Of a stretch of 64,000 bases of DNA, positions 35,637-46,433 are shown in pieces (position 1 is the stretch's first letter; each line of letters begins with the position of its first letter). The position numbers and the translations under genes are program-made. Below the pieces are notes generated by a model, which saw nothing but the letters and a program-made list of their open reading frames with translations, ran no database searches and was not told the origin of the DNA. The stretch is taken from NCBI GenBank assembly GCA_027422505.1, contig JAPQWV010000327.1:248001-312000 (forward strand), given 5' to 3'. Source of the stretch: Craterostigma plantagineum (taxonomy: Eukaryota > Streptophyta > Magnoliopsida > Lamiales > Linderniaceae).

Positions 35637-37053
35637 TAATTTTTTAATTTTAGTTTTGAAATTTATAATTTATATTTAGTAGATGAAATATAATTTATAT
35701 ATATATATATAAGGAAAAATATGATTGGATATAAGTATAATAACTAAGGGTTAAATGTGATAATTTTTAATAAATGAAATTAGAAATAGAGAGATTATTT
35801 TACCGATCAAATTAGCAGTTAATAGCCACTCATCACCCTTAATATACATCACCCTTAATATAATACCAGTACATATCGCATACTCTATGCGTGTGCTTAA
35901 AATATAATTTTATTTATTATTATTTATAATTTTGAGATTACTAATTTTAATGTTTAAGATGAAACATAATTTTTTAATATAAAAGTAAAAAATAATTATA
36001 AGGATATTAAGTACAATAAATAGAAAAATTAGAAGTTATACGAAAAATATTCAATTAATTAAATAGCATAATTATAAATAAGAGTATAGACAGTATAGAT
36101 AATAATAAAAACACGTTGCAAAAGTGACTATAACAAGTTGCAGAAGGTCGGCTTTAGACTTCAATTAATTGCCAAATTTAGGAAGAAGACAATAGAATAT
36201 TCGTGGAAATTTGGGATTAAAGTTTTCAAGTTGGCACATGGGTCTTAAATTTTTTATTTATTTTTTCATATCTTCTATACGTCTGTGCTGATGTATTTAT
36301 AGTATCGACAAGCAAGAGTTGCAACGAGATATGTATCATTGTCTTGTGTTATTAAACGATAGAGATTAAATGGAAAAAAAAGATAATTATTCGAGTTGGT
36401 TATGTTACGAAATAATAACTAATTTATTAGTGCAGTTGACTTTCTATCCCCAACTTGTATCACAATTGACTGCACTATGCGTTGTGGTAGATTTTCTTAT
36501 TTTTCTTTTTCTTTTTATTTATTTAGGTGGGAAATGCAAATGACAATGTCATCTGAGCCCGGTTGAAGAATATTAAACTCCAATGGGTTTTCGTATTATG
36601 TAATTTAATCAATTAAAGTAATTTGATTTCAACGTCTTAGCACAATATCCAACGAGTTGTTTAATTACACAGTTTCTCAGATGCATGAATGTAGAAATAT
36701 AGATTGATTAGATGCAACTAATGTACACATTAAATAAAGTCACCTTTGTCATTATAGTATAAGATATTCATACGTGATCTATTTTAGATAAAATGATTTT
36801 CCCGTAATAATATGTTGCGGTGTAATAATGATCAAGATGCGTCATAAGTGTAACGAACTCCTTGAGATTTGACGTAAAAGTCTCCATAAATCAATATAAT
36901 CCATAAAAATCATATAATAATTTAATAATAATAATGAATCCCAACTGGGAAATAACTTTCTATGGGGCATTTCAGTCTTTTGTCATAGCAACTTGTTCGT
37001 CGTATTTTGATGGCCCTCACATGATGAAAACCCTTTCACATCTTTCACTTCTT

Positions 37054-37060
37054 TATATAC
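37054..37060 (+). promoter_or_regulatory. TATA box of the PYL gene
   Basis: TATATAC lies about 70 bp before the ATG at 37126, with a CA-rich 5' UTR between them. Confidence 0.5.
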
Positions 37061-37125
37061 AATAAAACCCAATAAAGAAACGCCCCACACAAATCTCTCA
37101 ACCGCGCACCGTATAGAGTAAGATC

Positions 37126-37752
37126 ATGAGAATGCATTCGAATCCTCAGCAATCGTCGCTCCTCCTCCAAAGAATCTCAGAACCGCCGCAGCCCGTCGCC
37201 GCCGCCGCCACAATGACGACGACGTCTTACAAAACTCTGCCGTCGCACCAGCAAGACGTGCCGGAGCACGTGGCACGCCTCCATACCCACGCCGTGGGGC
37301 CCAACCAGTGCTGCTCCGCCGTGACGCAGCACATAAACGCGCCGGTTTCCTCCGTCTGGTCCGTCGTCCGCCGCTTCGACAACCCTCAGGCGTACAAGCA
37401 CTTCCTCAAGAGCTGCCACGTCATACTCGGAAACGGCTACGACGTCGGAACCCTCCGAGAGGTCCACGTCGTCTCCGGCATCCCCGCCGTCAACAGCACC
37501 GAGAGGCTGGAGATCCTCGACGACGAGCGCCACGTCATCAGCTTCAGCGTGGTCGGCGGGGTTCACAGGCTGGCGAACTACAGGTCGGTCACGACGCTGC
37601 ATGCCGCCGAGGACGGCGGCGGAGGCACCGTCGTGGTGGAGTCGTACGTGGTGGATGTTCCGCCGGGGAACACCAAGGAGGAGACCTGCGTATTTGTTGA
37701 TACTATCGTTAGGTGTAACCTTCAGTCGTTGAAGAACATCGCAGAGAATTAA
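37126..37752 (+). CDS. Abscisic acid receptor, PYL4/5/6-like
   Basis: Intronless ORF of 208 residues, as usual for this PYL subclass. The START-like fold binds ABA and then inhibits clade A PP2C phosphatases in cytosol and nucleus. Visible elements are the carboxylate-binding Lys95 (KHFLKSC), gate loop SGIPA (117-121), STERLEILDDERH with Glu126, latch HRL (147-149), NYRSVTTLH with Tyr152 and the C-terminal helix VDTIVRCNLQSL with Asn198. Unusual points: Ile for Leu in the gate (normally SGLPA), Val146 where Asp/Glu precedes the latch, and Ala150 after it. An alternative ATG at residue 30 (MTTTSYK) would shorten the N-terminus. The start-proximal region is very GC-rich. Confidence 0.93.
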   Translation: MRMHSNPQQSSLLLQRISEPPQPVAAAATMTTTSYKTLPSHQQDVPEHVARLHTHAVGPNQCCSAVTQHINAPVSSVWSVVRRFDNPQAYKHFLKSCHVILGNGYDVGTLREVHVVSGIPAVNSTERLEILDDERHVISFSVVGGVHRLANYRSVTTLHAAEDGGGGTVVVESYVVDVPPGNTKEETCVFVDTIVRCNLQSLKNIAEN

Positions 37753-39661
37753 TCATAGCTTCATCGATAATATAAAGCGGAAAGATGCAAAAGAAAGCGC
37801 AAGTTTTTTGCCCAGACTGGGTTTGAAGATAACAGTTCGATGTAGAAGGTTTTTAGGTTTTTTTTTTTTTTCTTGATGAAAAGGTAGTAAGGTTTGTTGT
37901 ATGAAGTATTCGATTCGAGTTATTTCTTGTAATTTATTATTATTTTTTTTTTCAGTGGATCGCATTTTTCTTATTGTGAAATGAAACTTTGTGTTCTCTA
38001 TGATCAGTGAAATTATCTTCTATTACTGTTGAAGCTGTTTTACATGCATCACATGTTGGAAAAGATAAAAAAAATACCTAAAGTTTTTGATCGAACTTGG
38101 TTTGAACTTTGAATAGCGGCCGACGTATTAAAACGCCGCTGGAGACGACGATCCTTAACAATGCAGCAATGGTTGCTGGATAAGCTTATTTCAAGTCGGC
38201 GCAACAACTATTATTAAGCTAAATTATAGCATCTGATAGGTTTGTATATATTTAATATTATTATCATTTCTGCGCATTTGATAATAGTGTTATCGCTAAT
38301 AAAATAACAACAAAAGTCTGAAAAAGGTATATAGTTTCTTATGATCTAAGGCTCCGTATGAGGTCATGCATGGGGGAAACAGTAATGGGATGGGATCGAC
38401 GTACCAAGTTGTGTTAATTAATGTGTATGTATATAAATATATATTGATGCAAGTAGCATAATAATATTTAATGAAATATTTACTAAAGAAGGAACGAAAG
38501 GAATCAAAACAGCTAGCTAAGAAATAACACAGATGCAAGTTGGCCCCTCGGATGAATGAAGACGAACGAAGTTAGCTGAGCTGCGGTTCGTTGAAAATAA
38601 GAAATTAATAATATAAGTTTGTACTCTACGTTTTGAAGCGCAAGTTGCAATTAGTTTTTACTTTTTCAAAACAATAAAAAGATGGCAATTGCATGCAAGT
38701 TGTTTCCCATGTACTTTTATTACGAGGGAGACGACATAACATTAAATGAAGATGTTGAATAGAATAATAAATATATAATTATATGACGGTTACAAGGAAA
38801 TGCAAGTGGCTGGCTGGCTATCCTTTTGGCTTTTAATTTGCCATTCTCCCTTCATTTTTATTTTATATTTAAAATAGTACTTATGTCTATATATACATAT
38901 ATATATTTGAAGAATTTAAGAGTTCGCAGGGTAGGCCCATATGAGGTTGCTAATGTTAAAATTGCTGGAAGGCCCAAATTAGACTGTTATGTGAGTGAGC
39001 CACTTAATAAATTTTATCATCAGTGTAAATGAAAAATATTAAATTGTCATATAAGTCCACGAGTTTTTCATATACAGTCTTGAGACAACGTCACACATTG
39101 AAGTAATGACTTAATTTAGATAATGTCCACTTATCTTAATCTGTTAAGTAACAACACATGTAAAGAAAATCACTAACTCATAATGGATAATAATCTGTTA
39201 GGAAGTCACTCTTGACAAATAAATTCAGGAATTCATCTAGTATAGGATACGAATAAGTGTAAGAGATAACCAAATTGATTGATACCTTTACTCCAACGAT
39301 TTCCGAAGACGTAAACCACTACACCCGAAATCCCAACGGTGCCATTGCCGAGATATATATGTCTTACCTAAATTCCACCTTGTCCATATAATATAGTCAT
39401 ATATGTCCGTAGTATGTATGTATCGGTTGATATAAAAATTTAATTTAAAACTCAATTTAACTAATCAAACTAACCGTCCCTTTCTTGGAACTCATTGGTT
39501 TTCATTTCACTTCACAGAGATGATTTCCACCAAACGCTGTCCCTTTCCTTACATTATTAGCTTAAAACCTATGAAGAAGTGAAGTAAAATATACACATAC
39601 AAATATATAAACACACACATATTCATATCCTTCAAGCAACGGTATAATACATCACATTATA
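37753..39661. other. Intergenic region between PYL and TBL
   Basis: This 1.9-kb AT-rich stretch holds the PYL 3' UTR, and near 39603 a TATATAA about 60 bp before the TBL start. No transposon ends or coding gene were recognised. Confidence 0.4.
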
Positions 39662-41429
39662 ATGGCGAAAAAACACAGTAACGACAATATTTCTCCCGAC
39701 ATCTTAGGCGCCACGAAAATGGACATAAGATGCAGCTTTCAATCCCTTACTGCACTTTTGGTCGCCGCCCTAATAGTCGGGGCAGTTTATCTAACCGCCG
39801 AGAACAATGGCTACTTAGCCCAAGAAGACGATTTCAGCAGCAAAAGTAAAATCGAAGAGAAAAAAGGCGAACCTAATAGCAAGAACGATTCTTCTTCTTC
39901 TTCGTGCAATTTATTCGAAGGGAGATGGGTTTTCGACGATGAGTCGTACCCCTTGTACAAAGACGAAGAGTGCGCCTTTATGTCCGATCAACTTGCATGT
40001 GGGAAATTCGGAAGGAAAGATTTGAGCTATCAGCATTGGAGATGGCAACCTCGTGACTGTGATCTTCCAAGGTGGTATATAATTATATATCAATTTAGAC
40101 ACTGTTTTTTATTGTGTATATTTGATTTTCCATGTATTTCATTATCAAGATTCAACGGCACGGCGTTGCTTGAGAGGTTGAGGAACAAAAGGCTCGTTTT
40201 CGTCGGAGATTCGCTGAACAGAGGTCAGTGGGTGTCGATGGTTTGCCTGCTCGAAAAGGCGATCCCAGAGAGGAAGAACAAGCACATGCACAACAATGGA
40301 ACCTCTTTGATCACCTTCACAGCCAAGGTAATACTAAGCCAAACCTTAACAGAATTTTCGTTTTCTTTCTCCCTTTTTTTTTTACCTAAAAATGTTTAAT
40401 ATTTGAAGGAGTACAATGCCAAGATTGAATTTTACTGGGCCCCGCTTTTGGTCGAGTCGAACTCGGACGACCCTGTGAGCCATCGTTTGCCGGACCGAAT
40501 TGTCAGGGCTCACGCCATAGAGAAGCACGCACGACATTGGACCGACGCCGACGTGCTCGTCTTCAATACGTATCTTTGGTGGAGAAGGCCTCAAATGAAC
40601 ATTTTGTAAGTATTTTACCAATGGTGAATAAACACTTCATTACCAAGACAAGCTTAAGATTGGAAGGAATGTATCATATTTTATATATTTTTTTTTACTT
40701 TATTTCAATGCAACGTTTTACATGTAGTTGATTGCTTTCTTATTTAACCTTAAACTTTAAAGATTCATTAATGGGTGGATGGTGAGGATTCGTATCCTAG
40801 ACCTGACTCGGATACCAAACTATATTTCACGAAAAAAAAAAATCTTATTTTTAAAGGTGGGGTTCGTTCAATTCTTCGGAAGGAATAAACAAGAACGTCG
40901 AAATGCTCCGAAGCTACGAGATGGCCCTCGATACGTGGTCGGAATGGCTAGAAATCCACGTAAATCGCAGCAAGACTCAACTCTTCTTCATGAGCATGTC
41001 TCCGACTCACGAAAGGTAATAACCAATCTCCTACTCCATAAATATAACAAAAAGAAAAAGAAAGATTCGATTTTTAGGGCAGAAGAGTGGGGCGGAGCCC
41101 ACGGAGAAAACTGCTACAACGAGACGGAGCAAATATTCAGACAAGGGCACCAAGGAAGAGGAACAGATCCTAGAATGATGGAGATTGTCGAATCGACGAT
41201 CGAACGGCTGAGAATTGAGCGAGGACTTAACGTTCGAATGATGAACATAACACAGCTCTCTGAGTACCGAAAGGACGGGCACCCTTCGATCCATAAAAAG
41301 CAGTGGGAGCCTTTGACCGAAGAGCAAGCGTCGAAGCCTCTCAACTACGCCGACTGCATACACTGGTGCCTGCCCGGCGTGCCCGATGTTTGGAACGAGC
41401 TATTGTACGCTTTTATATTTAGATATTGA
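39662..41429 (+). CDS. Trichome birefringence-like xylan O-acetyltransferase (TBL33-like)
   Basis: Five exons (39662-40071, 40150-40327, 40409-40605, 40857-41015, 41078-41429) give 431 residues. A short cytosolic tail is followed by one membrane anchor (about 26-46, [17 protein letters not shown]), a charged stem, and the TBL domain starting [18 protein letters not shown]. The esterase-like GDS motif is at 156-158 ([11 protein letters not shown]) and DxxH at 407-410 (DCIHWCLPG). This is the topology of Golgi type II acetyltransferases that decorate xylan. The NTYLWWRRP and GSFNSSEG segments match the TBL3/28-33 clade. The last ~10 residues (LLYAFIFRY) lie at the start of the duplicated spacer described below. 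Confidence 0.92.
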
Positions 41430-42500
41430 ATTCAGTTATATGTGTAACATGAATATATGATGTGTAATAGTTTGATGGAAGTTTGATTTTTCATTGATTT
41501 AACGAAGGTGAAATTTTTTTGGTTAATGTGGTTTTGTGGTGATTCACTACATTTGCGTGACCGTTAGTTAGGTGTATGAGCTTAATTTGAAGAGCGCTTG
41601 TGTCTTGTTCATGAGTTGATCTATATACCAAAAACCATTTTTCTTCTCACGTTTGTTTTAGTGGGGTGGTAATGGGCGGATATTGGAATTGGATTTTTTT
41701 GTCTATAGGTATCCCCACTCGATCTGGCTATGGGCTAGCCCCTAAATACGTGGGCTTTTTGCGCCACACAAACTTGGGAGAGGCTTAATTGCGCCACACA
41801 CTCCAGCGGTGACTAATCCATGGGGGTTTGATAGATACGCCACACACTCCAGCAGTGACTAATCCATGGGGACTCCTCAAAGAAATTGTGGGAGGAGGAA
41901 TTCGATCCCACAACATAATCCACAAAGACCTTAAGTCCCCCGCCTTGACCACTAGACAAATGCTTCATTGGTTTGGAATTGGAATTGGACATATCGTTTT
42001 CTTTCATATCAAATTTATGTTTCAATTATTGCCTGAATATATCGGAAAATAATGATATATCGGCCAATGAAGCTAAATTGGCAGAACGACCATATATCGA
42101 CCGAGTTATGACAGTAATAGTAATGAATAATGCACAATATATCTGACGAATTAACGTAGTCTGAAAGAAGATATTTAGGAATAAGCGAGTATACAAATAA
42201 TTTTTAATTTATAAAGAAAACAATAAATGGAACTAAACACTAGTATTCTCAACCCTTTACCATTCTTTGGGTTAATTCATTAATAAGTGTAATTTAAGGC
42301 CTTGAGAATATATATAATATGATGATGCCCTCTCTTCTCCATCATTCATTTCTCATTGTCAGGGACTTTGTAAGGGAAAAATAAAAATGAAAAATTATCG
42401 GGAAAAAAGAAAACCTAACGAAGTACGGTATGAAACAGAAAATGTGGAAGAGGATGTTGCAAGAGATGTGCCAGAATGATGAGCATAACACATCTCTCTG
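41402..42500. repeat. Duplicated TBL-DRB spacer, copy A
   Basis: The stretch aligns colinearly with 49776-51265. Shared landmarks in order are TTGTACGCTT near the start, GATGTGTAATA, ATGAGTTGATCTATATAC, GGAATTGGAATTGG, GCTGAATATATC, TGCACAATATAT, a CAAATAATTTTTTAA-like phrase, AACTAAACACTAGTAT, and finally ATGTTGCAAGAGATGTGCCAGAA. Copy A contains a SINE absent from copy B and lacks B's Tourist MITE. It begins within the last codons of the TBL gene and ends in a broken DRB start. Confidence 0.88.
41694..41972 (-). mobile_element. tRNA-derived SINE
   Basis: On the minus strand a box-A-like stretch (TAGTGGTCAAGGCGG, about 41942-41956) precedes a box-B-like GGGATCGAATTCC (41897-41909). The element ends in an A-tract, read as T7 at 41694-41700 on the plus strand. 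It is flanked by an 11-bp duplication TTGGAATTGGA (41683-41693 and 41973-41983). A ~35-bp segment beginning CGCCACACACTCCAGC is internally duplicated. The homologous site at about 50072-50090 lacks the insertion, which confirms mobility. Confidence 0.8.
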
Positions 42501-42522
42501 GATTTACATTTTATCATTTTGA
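42442..42522 (+). pseudogene. Broken DRB start fused to a TBL exon-5 fragment
   Basis: ATG at 42442 opens MWKRMLQEMCQ, the counterpart of MYKTMLQEMCQ at the start of the intact DRB gene. After CCAGAA (42476) the match to DRB ends, and 42474-42500 instead matches TBL exon 5 (41236-41262, the codons for MMNITQLS) with only two differences in the first 26 bases; the two sources share a GAA overlap. The resulting ORF is only 26 residues, so no functional product is expected. Confidence 0.8.
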
Positions 42523-42699
42523 GCTATGTTAAATAATTTGGATTTTATTTTTTTTTAACCAAAATATGCTCCATTACGTTATAAAATTTATTTTCATATA
42601 TAAACTAAATGTTAAGAAAACGTCATTGTAAAAGCAATTTTTCGACTCTTTCAAGTTATAATTTATGATGATGTCACTATTTAATATGTTATTTCTTCT

Positions 42700-43250
42700 T
42701 GTATATGTAATAAACGTTGTGAAAAACGTATTTAAGACACATTAAGATTTACAAAGAGCTTATCGTTTTTATTATTTTGTTTACAAAGTTCTAACTCATA
42801 ATATTGTTATTGATAACAATATGATATTAATTTCCATCTGTGTAATAAACATCTATGCAAAACGTATATAAGACATTTTGAAGATTAGACCACGGACTAG
42901 ACACTACTTATTATTGTTTTTTTAAATTAATTCTTCGATTCTACAACGTATCATTTTGTCATTGATAACAATATGTAATAAATATGCTAAAAAGGTATAG
43001 AAAAACATTTTAATGATTATACGAATAACTAGATGGTTCTTATGATATCAATGCATACTTTGATTTAATTTATTGTTTCTTCATTTATTACAATATGCAA
43101 GTTATTATCAGGTATAAAATAAACATATTATCTAAAACTTATATAAGAAATCTTCACGATTTTACCACATACCTAGTCGTCATATTATTTCGATAAAACA
43201 TTTTTTGACCCCCTGGTTATACTATTTTGGTGAGTAACGAACTGTACATT
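42700..43250. repeat. Degenerate tandem repeat, ~135-bp period
   Basis: Four diverged units are marked by GTAATAAAC-like phrases at about 42707, 42842, 42975 and 43112, each followed by AAAACGTATATAAGA-like and AGATTA...ACTAG-like phrases, and preceded in two of them by TTGATAACAATATG. Spacings are 135, 133 and 137 bp. No coding potential is seen. Confidence 0.6.
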
Positions 43251-46200
43251 ATTTTTAATTTTTTTCTCCTTTATAAAGAACGGCCAATGGGTTTATTCTG
43301 TGTGTCTGATAGAGTACTGTGACACGACGACAATTTGTCGTGTATCCTCTATATATCTAACTTACTTTTAGATTGATATTTTTTATTTTGAGGATGGATA
43401 TTGCTTATTTTTTGTATATTCTATCTTTACGTAAAAAAGAGAGTAATGAGTGATAATGTGAACATCAAGAAACCCTAGCCTAGAGGGTTGACGAAGAAGA
43501 GGGAAGCGGCTCGACGTTAGTCAAGATTGTGACCTTTGCTCCTTTCTCAAAGAAAATTCAAAATATTTATTTTTATCATATAAATGTAAATTTATGTCTG
43601 TTTCTTTCAAGTTTTGTTTGAACATGGTACGGCCATTTTATAATCACGCATTGGTGTATATATCACTTCTATTTACGATAGGCGCGAACATAAATAAAAT
43701 GACGAACGTAACAAACTAACTAAATCCTTATTGGATTAAGATGGGATTTTGTGACGTGGTTGTTTCCTAGTAACCTCATCCAAATCGAAAGAAAAAAAAT
43801 CAATAAAAAAATTTAAAAATCAAAGCTATTAGGCATGTTGTGGTTTGGTTTGTGGTGATGAATAAAATGAATGCAAATGGCTGTATATATTTTTGCACCT
43901 AATTGACATCAAATATCAATCATAAATATTGGAAACGTCTGCAAAATTAATATATTAACAGGACATTGGAAATTATGAAAAAGATAATCGACTCTATTAC
44001 TACAATTATCACAATATTGATTAATATGTATGAAAGCAAGAATTCACAGGGACCTGCCATTTTTCAGCTTTTCGAAATCCCATATATATAATGGTCTGCA
44101 GTTCTTATGTTGCTGAAGAAAATCAAGATTAGGGTTTTCCTTAAATATATACTCCTCTAATTTATAATGAGAAGTATTCTAATGCAAAAAAGGTGTTACT
44201 CACTAGTCACTGCAAGTACTTTACCTCAAACTCCACTTGGGCGGTGACCTAGTTTGATAGTACGAAAGCGACAAGGTTAATTTTCTGTTTATTTCGATTA
44301 TTTCTCTTGCCACGAATTAATCATACAAATAAACGGCAATAACTCTTTCAATCATCGAATAAAAAAGCATGTCCGTTCTCTTTTTATTTCCTGTATGTTT
44401 AGAGACAACGTTACTCTTTGCCCACATTGGCTTTACACAGGTCACTTCATTAGCTTTGTTATTGAACCAAAAAAAAAATGCAACCCGAAACTATTTTCTT
44501 ACTTTGAGGGGAACCTTCCAAAGATTGCACATTTTATATTAATTTGGTACATGTGTTCCGAACCCTATTATCGTAAGTATTTTCATCAATCGAAATACAT
44601 AAGTAAGGCAAATCTCGTTGGTAAAAGTGAAGTAGAAAAAACTCTTAAATTTTAACCATAGAAACATCTAAAACACTTGATGACCAAAAGTAATTATTTA
44701 AGAGGACAAAGCTTCGTTACAACAGCACACAGAATATCATTCAAGCAAGCGTACACAAACAATCCCTTTTGCGACACATAATCAAATTCAAGCAAGCGTA
44801 CCCTAACTACCATGGAAGATCGATCACATCACAGCACACATAACATCACATAAAATGATAAATATATAGAGACCAACAACAGTAAGCGCCAATGCGACTT
44901 AGTATGGAGTCACACCACGTCTTTCATAAGCGCCATGTCATCGCCTTCCTAATCAGACATATATTACGGGAACAAAAAGAAACATCAGTGTGTGTGTCTT
45001 TTTCTTTAAGCCCCATACCATATGCAAATCCCACGAAGATCTAACCATGGTTTTTTAAAAACCGGACCGGACCGGCCGGTTCAAGCCGGAACCCGGCGAA
45101 CTGGCCGGAATCCGGTCCGATTGATAATTTAATTAAAAAATTAAAAAATAAATTGTAAACATATAGATTAATGCTCTGTTTGGTTATAAGATCGGTTATA
45201 AGGCCCAATATAAATTTATTTTACTAAGCCCAATATTATTTATCTTACCCCATATAACAAGTCTATTATTATCGGGCTTCGCGGGCTGATAGAATTAATT
45301 CCGGGCCGTTATAAGAAACCAAACACTCTATTATCAGTTATTATTTATATTATCTGGGCTTATATTGGATAGCAAACGGGCCATAATAGTCTAACAAATG
45401 CTTATGGCCCAGATACCACATGGGCTTTATATGTTCCGGGTTCAATTCCTTCCAACTACAAATAAATTATATTTTAAATTATATTTTTAGTACCTCATTT
45501 ATTATTAAATTAGATATCTAACACATTTGATTTGGGGGTTTCAGAACTTAAATACCTACAGGAATAAAAATAAAACAAATCAGTCCACTTATTTAAGTAC
45601 CTACTTCAAATTTTGTTTGGATGATAGGTATCTAATCGATGTATTATCTTCAATTGCACCACCAAACTATTCAATATTAAAATTTATTACTATCATTATT
45701 TCAAATAAGCAGAATCTGATTGATAATTATATTTTCAACCTCGATTTAATTCATTTTTATTAACATATTTTAAGAAAACTGAAAACCTATTTTTCAAGAA
45801 CAATGTGAATAAAAAACTTTGCGACATACAAAACAGATTGGATGCTTGAAATAACAATAAAAAAAGCAAGACACCGAACTGGTAAGAGAAGGGGAGAATG
45901 AATTGTGGATGTGTTCGTTTTTCGGTGTCACTTGTATTGGTATGGCTTCTTCGCATAATTGTTAAAGGCTAGGGTTTTACTTTATTCTTATCTTACACGA
46001 TTTTGGCTGTGCTTTGAGCACAAATTATGCTTGAGTTTGTAAAAGATTATGCGGTCTCACCAACATCTTCAAATGTTTTAAGATAATTTAATTAAAATGA
46101 TTTAAATAAATATATAATTATCAATAAGATTTTGGCTCTCTCGGCGTCGGTTGACAGGAACCGCAGCGCAGGTAATTATTGTATTGTAGCTGATTGTTCG

Positions 46201-46433
46201 ATTGTAGTTTCGTGTATCTGATGGATATTCCTGAGAATTGATATAGAAGGTGAAAGCCTTCGGAAACAGCTCTGTGTCAATTCTACTTATCTTGCGAATC
46301 ATCGATTTTAATCTGCGGCGTTTAGCTCGCATTGCTTATCGTGGATTATTCTTTGATTTGACGATAATTTGGATCATCTTGTTGAATATTTCGCTTTCTT
46401 TTCTTTTTTAAAACAACAGCGTTATAATCTGAG
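43251..46433. other. Gene-poor AT-rich region with decayed repeats
   Basis: The region contains chance ORFs only. Landmarks are a duplicated phrase TTCAAGCAAGCGTAC (about 44739 and 44789), a CCGG-rich fragment at 45060-45118 that looks like a truncated transposon end, a MITE-like block at 45172-45393, and at the right end a probable non-coding first exon of the NTF2 gene (about 46137-46170, ending CGCAG/GTAATT) with a 5' UTR intron ending near 46419. Confidence 0.4.
45172..45393. mobile_element. MITE-like element, uncertain borders
   Basis: The left part starts GCTCTGTTTGGTTATAAG and is mirrored by inverted phrases TTATAAGAAACCAAACACTC (about 45311-45330) and ATAGCAAACGGGCC (45380-45393). 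The borders and target duplication are unclear. Confidence 0.4.

Larger units (their letters stand above)
33900..37125. other. 3.2-kb AT-rich intergenic region
   Basis: Apart from the Stowaway MITE at 35390-35636, this holds AT-rich sequence with short chance ORFs. A phrase around TGTGTGCTTAAAATATA occurs at about 35373 and again at about 35892, suggesting another decayed repeat. The PYL promoter is at the right end. Confidence 0.4.

Noticed and set aside
37177..37700. Long open frames overlapping the PYL gene on both strands
   Set aside because: Shadows of a GC-rich intronless gene; composition is Arg- or Asp/Val-rich without domain features.
44890..44970. Minus-strand stretch reading EGDDMALMKDVV then stop, after an AG acceptor, resembling a last exon
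   Set aside because: No upstream exon could be found in the adjacent repeat-rich DNA, and 12 residues are too few to assign a gene; it may be a relic.
45040..45120. CCGG-rich repeat with inverted phrases near 45060-45118 as a complete MITE
   Set aside because: Only one end is visible and no matching terminus was found.
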